From Symsagittifera roscoffensis (lineage: Eukaryota; Xenacoelomorpha; Acoela; Convolutidae), in assembly GCF_963678635.1 (NCBI RefSeq), contig NC_087071.1:28925325-28989324 (forward strand): a stretch of 64,000 bases of DNA, in the 5' to 3' direction. Position numbers and translations under genes: made by a program. Below, piece by piece: positions 59,101 through 64,000 of this stretch. The notes below the pieces were generated by a model, which was not told the DNA's origin, searched no databases, and saw nothing but the letters and a program-made list of their open reading frames with translations. Every line of letters starts with the position of its first letter. Position 1 is the first letter of the stretch.

Positions 59101-60266
59101 CGTCTGCAAGCTCATCAAGCAGATCGAAACAAGTGTTACATTCTCAAAATTAAGCTTAACATACTCGACTTAGCTTGTGTTGGCTACTTGCCTCGTTACC
59201 TCTTCCTCAAGTTCCTTGAAAGTAGTGTAGCGCGACTCCAATGATTAAGTATTTGTTGTCATGTTGGCTTCAATGGACCATTAAAGAAAGTAGTTTAAAG
59301 AGTGGACAAGGTATATTGTACATTAGGTTGCGTGCACCTTTTTCGTCGAGATCAACCAGCCGGAGGGTTATCCCGGTGGTTAATTAAAAACCAGCGCTTT
59401 GAATCATGGTGAAAAACTGAGCGGTGAAACTTTCAAGTTTTTTTTCAGTTCAAATGAGTTAAATTTTTTTGAGACTTTTCGTAAAAACTTTTGTAGCTGT
59501 GGTAAAAACTTTTCGTAAAAACTTTCGTAGCTGTTGTTAATAAAAACCTTTTTAGTTGTTGGGTAAAGAAAACGTTTCGGAAAAATTGGGCTTCTGAAAA
59601 ATCGTAATAGATAGTTTTGGGCTAGAAAATTTTGGCCATCGGGTTTTGGCTATCAGAATTTTTTGTATACGTGGAAATTTTTTGTGTTTTTAATGCTTAG
59701 GTACTACCTTAGTACCCCGAGAATTAACAAAAAAATTACCAATATTTCACATTTGAGGTTGTAGATTTCGTTTTAAAAAACTGTACAGAAGTTTAGCTAA
59801 TTTAATGTAACTTTTAGCACAATATGGGTTTTGTTATAGCACGAACATGAGTAAAACTTTCAAAATGGACTATGGGTTTGAAAATTTTGTAGCAAGATAT
59901 AAATTTTTAACTTTAAGCATGAAAATCGTTTTTGAAGTGATAATTTTTTTCAAAATGGACCTTGAATTTCATGAGTTGGGCGACCACCTCGATCATTGAA
60001 GGTTCTGAGAACGAGCTGGCGGACCTTGATGAGGTTCTGATATAGGCCTGATTGAGGTGACGATTCGTCCTTGATATTCTGATCCAGATCTTTTTTTTGC
60101 TCAATTCACGCCCTTGCTGATTATTGAAGGCTCTTGGTAGTCCTTGGGTGGACGATGGAGATACTTGTCTTGTTGGAGGTAGGATGCCTTGAAGTTGAGG
60201 GGTGCTGAGTTGTCCTTGATGACTTGCCGTAGACTTCGATACCTTTTTCAATTTTGGTCGCCAAAT

Positions 60267-60410
60267 ATTCAAGACAAGATGCTGATTATGTGTCTTAAAT
60301 AGTCCCTTTGTTCATCGAGGTCAAATTTAAAAGTAATTACTTAGCAACAAATCATGCCATTATTAAATGATTTCACGGAATTTTGCGAGAATTAGTGAGA
60401 GACAAATTCA
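60267..60410 (-). repeat. BEL/Pao 5' LTR
   Basis: On the plus strand ATTCAAGACAAGATGCTGATT runs to GAGACAAATTCA. It lies directly against the primer-binding-like sequence at 60249-60265, which fixes the orientation of the element as minus. Confidence 0.75.
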
Positions 60411-61122
60411 TGATTATGGGGGATGATTTTCACAAAAAAATATAAAAAAAACTCGTTTTTTAATTAACTTTTTACTGAGTTTTTACTGCTCTGTAGACTT
60501 TAAAAGGCCGTTGGAACACTCAGGGCTTCGCCCTGATACGAGCAGTTTTGTTTATTGCATTTGGTAAAATACTACTGATCTTTTGGGTCACCTAGCCATA
60601 AGAAAACCTAGTTTTTTCTATCTGGAACCTTCTATTTCCTTCCAGAATGAAAACAAACTAGATTAACCCAGCCAAGAGCACTAAGGAAAATTTTTGTGCA
60701 GCAATAATGTAGAGTTCAGGAACAATCGTGCAGAAGCCAATCTGAAGCTCTTGGAGAAAATTTTAGCTTCGAGTCAATTTCAAGAAAAACTGTTTTTTTT
60801 TCAAACTCGCATAATAGCTAATCCGTAATCGAAAAAACCGGAAAAGCTGACTCATATATCAAAAAAGGCCTGGAAAATAAGTTTTGAGCATTTACTGAAA
60901 ATTTTTCTAGATTCCGAGAAATGTTTTCACAGGCTTCATAAAACATCTCATTTTGGGGTTTCTCTTAATTTGAAACACTTTTGAATGAACGTTTGATTCC
61001 AAAACCCGCCACTTGTAGGCTTTTTGCCGTCCTTCTTTTTATATAGGGTACGTTAACTTTCATGGATATGGAACGTGTCAGTTTCGAGCTTCCATGACGA
61101 AGTAAATCCTAACAGGTAACAG
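60411..61122. other. Right part of dispersed repeat copy 4, then gene-free DNA
   Basis: 60416-60550 completes the repeat interrupted at 56027 and includes the hairpin CAGGGC-TTC-GCCCTG before ATACGAGCAG. 60560-61122 has no recognised feature. Confidence 0.5.
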
Positions 61123-61768
61123 CAGGGGCGGATTTAGAGGGCGGGGGGATGCGGACGCCTTTCGCTCAGAGATTCGACCTCTGCCGACCTAAAGATTCCC
61201 CCTTTGTACTATAATGAGATATCCACGTTTGGTGACATACCCTAAAATTTTTCTAAAGGCGGCTTTCGCGCCAATAAACACTGATTTTGAGGGGGCGGGT
61301 CGAAATTTTTTTGAGATCCTCACCCCCCCCCCCCCCCCCCCCCCTCTCGAGATCTAGGATTTTCTCGAGGGTGGGGGGGCGGATTTTCAAAAAAAAATCG
61401 AAAATTTTGACGATCTTTTTTTTAGGTCGACCAAATTGATTTTTTGAGGTCTCCCAAAGCACTGTTTTGCCCGTGTTTTGGCTAAATTTTCTGCGCCGCA
61501 GGCAAATTTTTGAAAAAACGGTCAAAAAAGCCGTTTTTGGGCACTTTTTGAAAAATTTTGACAAAAAAATTGCGTTTTTTTTGGCGCGCGCTCCCCCTCA
61601 AAGTTAGTAGATATTGGCGCCAAAGGCGCCTTTACAAAAATTTTAGGGTCGGCGAAAAAACGGATTTCTGAAAAAGTATCAAAGGGGGAACCCTTTGGGT
61701 CGGCAGGGGGTCGAATCCCGGAGGGGGGGGGCGTCCAAACCCCCGACCCCCCCCTAAATCCGCCCCTG
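61123..61768. mobile_element. hAT-type MITE, composite of two inverted copies
   Basis: 61123-61320 is the left part of a forward copy (CAGGGGCGGATTTAGAGGG, AGATTCGACCTCTGCCGACC, CCTAAAATTTTTCTAAAGGC). A run of 22 C follows at 61323-61344, and then a nearly complete reverse copy to CCTAAATCCGCCCCTG at 61768, with TTTAGGTCGACCAAATTGAT, GGCGCGCGCTCCCCCTCAAA and GGCGCCAAAGGCGCC. The outer flanks are GGTAACAG on the left and GTAACAGT (or GGTAACAG if the last G is counted as flank) on the right, so the composite appears to have inserted as one unit with a single 7-8 bp duplication. Confidence 0.8.
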
Positions 61769-62501
61769 GTAACAGTACTGAAACCATCCCCATCCTGTGA
61801 TTATTTCTTGATCAGAGCTATAGTGTCATATGCACAGTTATATTACTAATTTTCTACCGTTGGATTACTGGAACACTGCTAATTTTATTGGGCATATCAA
61901 TCCAGATCTGGTGAAAAAAGCCCTTTCCACCCACGCCTCAAGCCTCAATTGTAATGTTTCATTTTCCACAGTTTGCAAGCTTAGTTTTTTACGCAATTTG
62001 GAAGTTACTGATTTTAAAGTAATGGAGATCAAATGGTAACAAAAATTAATGTAATTGTTATGGAAATTAAGTTTCCCTAAATTTTGACAATGAAGAAAAA
62101 AAATTGAATTTCAAGCGTGGCGGGGTTCAGAAGTAGAGAACAGCAGGGCATGAAAAACGCTGCGTTATCCTGTTTGGTAGCTGCATTAATAGAAAGAAAC
62201 TTCGAGATATTTTTTAACAAAGTAGCCCGATACTTTAATGTTTGAATCCATTGTTTGAGCTGGGTGAAAAATAATAAAAAATTTCTATCAGTTGACTGTT
62301 TTAAGAAAAATAAAAAATTAATTTGAAATATTTCAGCACATTTTTTTCTCCCATCATCTTTTCACCATTTTTTCCAATAAACTCACGCCACCCCCCCCCC
62401 CCCCCTTGGATACAAAGATTATAGTTTTGTGAGGCTATAGAGAGCTATTATAGGCTGCAATGGAAACAGTCAATTATTAAAAAAACTATTCTTGTTTTAC
62501 T
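61769..62501. other. Gene-free stretch with a poly(C) tract
   Basis: A run of 15 C lies at 62391-62405. No exon or repeat family is recognised; on the minus strand this is the region 3' of the gene at 62502-63323. Confidence 0.4.
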
Positions 62502-63323
62502 CTATAAAATACCCTTGTCCCCCTCAATCACCTCTTTCCCCTCCTTCTCGTCGTCCCCCTTATTTAAAGTCAACCATGCGGGCCCAGTTTTTTGGAAGAA
62601 CTCTGGATAAAAGTCAGAACTCCCCCAAGAAAACTCCTTTGTGCTGTTATCTATCAGATATCGCAGAGTGTTGTTCTTTACTTTAGTGTGAAATAGTTGG
62701 AAAACAAAGTCTCTGTTACTACCTGTGTATTCGAAAGGGTCTCCAAAATCCACCGTAACGTGGCTTAGATTCTTCAAAATGATGTTATTGATTCGATTGA
62801 ACTTACTAAAATCAAGTTTTCTTTCAGCTTTAATTTGATCGAACGAACTTGTCAGCTGCACAGAATAAAGACGTTCCATTGAGTTCATCGTCGGAATATC
62901 TTTGAACTCTTCAGGGCGCAGAAAGTTCATCTCATCAATCTTTAAACGCAAAGTCCTAGCGTAGATATCGGGGTCATTGAACGCTTCCAAGAAGCTTTTT
63001 ATGCTGTCCCAGTTAAGATGTGAAAATTTAATTTCATTATTTTTCATTCCATTATGGTTCGAGTCCGAACTACGATTGGAAAAGACAATTACTCGTTGTA
63101 ATGTGAAATTCTCACTTAGTTTAGTCGCAGTTAAATTAGAAAAGTCTAAAGTGGCATACACGCCGGAAATAGTGCAGCTGACAACTGTCTCACCAACACA
63201 TTTGCAATCCTCCGAAAATGGTGGGTATGATCCCGGAGTTTTTTTGCAGTATGTTTCGTTAGATTCAAATATGTCTTCAATGAGATACGCCATAACTATT
63301 GTAATTATAAGAATCAGCTTCAT
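62502..63323 (-). CDS. Secreted LRR-like glycoprotein, complete single exon
   Basis: ATG at 63321-63323 (context ctaaaATGAAG) and TAG at 62502-62504 give 273 residues. The N-terminus is a clear signal peptide (MKLILIITIVMAYLI). Next comes a Cys motif (YCKK...DCKCVGETVVSC), the C...CxC...C layout of an LRR N-terminal cap. Irregular leucine-rich segments follow (LDFSNLTATKLSENFTL; LKIDEMNFLRPEEF; NIILKNLSHVTVDF), with at least six N-glycosylation sequons. The C-terminus is short and acidic (DDEKEGKEVIEGD), with no membrane anchor. I infer an extracellular LRR-fold protein of about five repeats. Its function and orthologue are not recognised. It is the most intact gene in the window, and its frame has no in-frame damage. 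Confidence 0.65.
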   Translation of the reverse strand: MKLILIITIVMAYLIEDIFESNETYCKKTPGSYPPFSEDCKCVGETVVSCTISGVYATLDFSNLTATKLSENFTLQRVIVFSNRSSDSNHNGMKNNEIKFSHLNWDSIKSFLEAFNDPDIYARTLRLKIDEMNFLRPEEFKDIPTMNSMERLYSVQLTSSFDQIKAERKLDFSKFNRINNIILKNLSHVTVDFGDPFEYTGSNRDFVFQLFHTKVKNNTLRYLIDNSTKEFSWGSSDFYPEFFQKTGPAWLTLNKGDDEKEGKEVIEGDKGIL

Positions 63324-64000
63324 TTTAGCAACGATCGTAATGAATTTTCTTCAAAAATGGGAGTGCTCCAATTAAAGTTTGTCTTATATGATTTTAGAAG
63401 TGAGGCCCCACAAGATCACTTGAAAGCTACTGGAAATTTTGCAATAGGTTGAAAACAAAAGGAAAATCTAAAAACAATTTTCAATTCAACTTGAGTTTTT
63501 CAGATTTGAAAATTCGGCCAAACTTTGATTGATCAAATGCTAATTGAATTTTCAATGTAAAGCAAGTCTTAAAATATATAACTTTAAAAAGAAAGACAGC
63601 CTTTCAAGGAGATTTTATTGGGGTCATGCTTCTTTCTAAATGGTCTTTTTCATAGAACTATGCTGAAAAAAAAATGACCAGACGCTGAATGCGAGTTCAA
63701 AATATACGGGCAAAAACTAACTAGCAACAAAACTATATTTTTCGTTGTTTTTCTCTCATATTTTGCTTTTAAGTTCTCCAATTGCTTTTTTCTCCAGTTT
63801 ATTTTTTTAAATAAGACTTGTATACGAAAAGAAATGATATTTTTTGGTGGTGAAGACAAATAAAGACAACTTTTCAGGATATGACTTTTGGCAGCTGTCG
63901 CGAATTTTTACGGGCATTATTCAAACGTTTTTCATGGAAACCAAAAAGTCGTGATTAATGCCATTAGAAAACTTCAATGCCCACTACTAAAAGTCAATCA
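63324..64000. other. Upstream region of the secreted gene; no further feature
   Basis: On the minus strand this is 5' of the gene at 62502-63323 and would hold its promoter. I do not see a clear TATA box placed to support a start site, and the open frames are low-complexity. Confidence 0.35.

Larger units (their letters stand above)
56027..60410 (-). mobile_element. BEL/Pao LTR retrotransposon, internally deleted
   Basis: Two related LTRs of about 145 bp flank it: 60267-60410 (5') and 56027-56171 (3'), both starting TGAATTTGTC on the minus strand and ending GTCTTGAAyA. Next to the 5' LTR is a primer-binding-like TTTGGCGACCAAAATTG. On the minus strand come gag-like frames (60272-59913 and 58990-58439), a protease region at 57172-56906 (LSIGPNNTTKTTFSLQ; FPDLGDKTVHLLLQVDVF), the RT N-terminal linker at about 56830-56670, and RNase H at 56656-56459 (MELQAALMAARLLK; FWTDSCTVLSWIASPSKLK). 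The linker runs straight into RNase H, so the RT catalytic core is missing. After LNPADSATRG at about 56440 there is little before the LTR, so integrase is missing too. Stops are frequent. It cannot move by itself. Confidence 0.8.

Noticed and set aside
1-64000. CRISPR arrays, bacterial operons, phage genes
   Set aside because: No regularly spaced identical repeats with unique spacers; the sequence is eukaryotic in splice signals and repeat content.

Overview
The window looks like repeat-rich nuclear DNA of an invertebrate animal. It is very AT-rich, and the gene-like segments have animal-style structure, with gt...ag splice sites and acceptors such as ttttcag. BEL/Pao LTR retrotransposon remnants, a type known from animals, occur twice. 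The sequence does not allow a species or phylum to be named. There is one 200-base run of N at 6947-7146.

Left end (1-5.1 kb): three neighbouring gene-like loci on the + strand, all apparently decaying. The first is a JmjC-domain relic (KDM2/PHF8-like) that lacks the middle of its fold and has an in-frame TGA. The second is a small RING-like zinc finger reading frame; after a plausible splice, an in-frame TAA separates it from a GC-rich acidic/RG-rich reading frame. The third is an uninterrupted (intronless) Artemis/DCLRE1C-like sequence with two in-frame TAA codons, a frameshift, and Asn in place of two metal-binding Asp residues.

Middle (5.1-51 kb): mostly repeats. These are minisatellites (about 20, 30, 55 and 180 bp), a 117-bp-arm near-perfect palindrome at 7631-7871, and a hAT-type MITE family of about 365 bp with 8-bp target duplications (seven copies or fragments in the window). 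A second family has CCCGGGTTGACC termini and repeated TTGTATGATAAGCATTTT motifs. There is a decayed BEL/Pao pol on the minus strand (11.9-13.7 kb), a 1.2-kb tandem duplication (28.1-30.5 kb), a region rich in TAATCGATTA palindromes (about 39-42.8 kb), and a tandem array of about 2-kb units (43.0-51 kb) whose first two units are almost identical. Isolated exon-like segments with both coding potential and splice signals lie at 15.8-16.0, 20.5-20.9 and 23.4-23.7 kb (minus) and 27.0-27.3 kb (plus); I do not recognise their products.

Right end (51-64 kb): a dispersed repeat in both orientations, one copy of which is split by an internally deleted BEL/Pao element (56027-60410) that keeps 145-bp LTRs, gag, protease and part of RNase H but has lost the RT core and integrase. 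There are two better gene candidates, both on the minus strand and probably secreted or membrane proteins: a Cys-rich terminal exon (52878-53608) and a complete single-exon 273-residue protein with a signal peptide and an LRRNT-like cysteine motif (62502-63323). No rRNA, canonical tRNA, CRISPR array or bacterial-type operon is visible.
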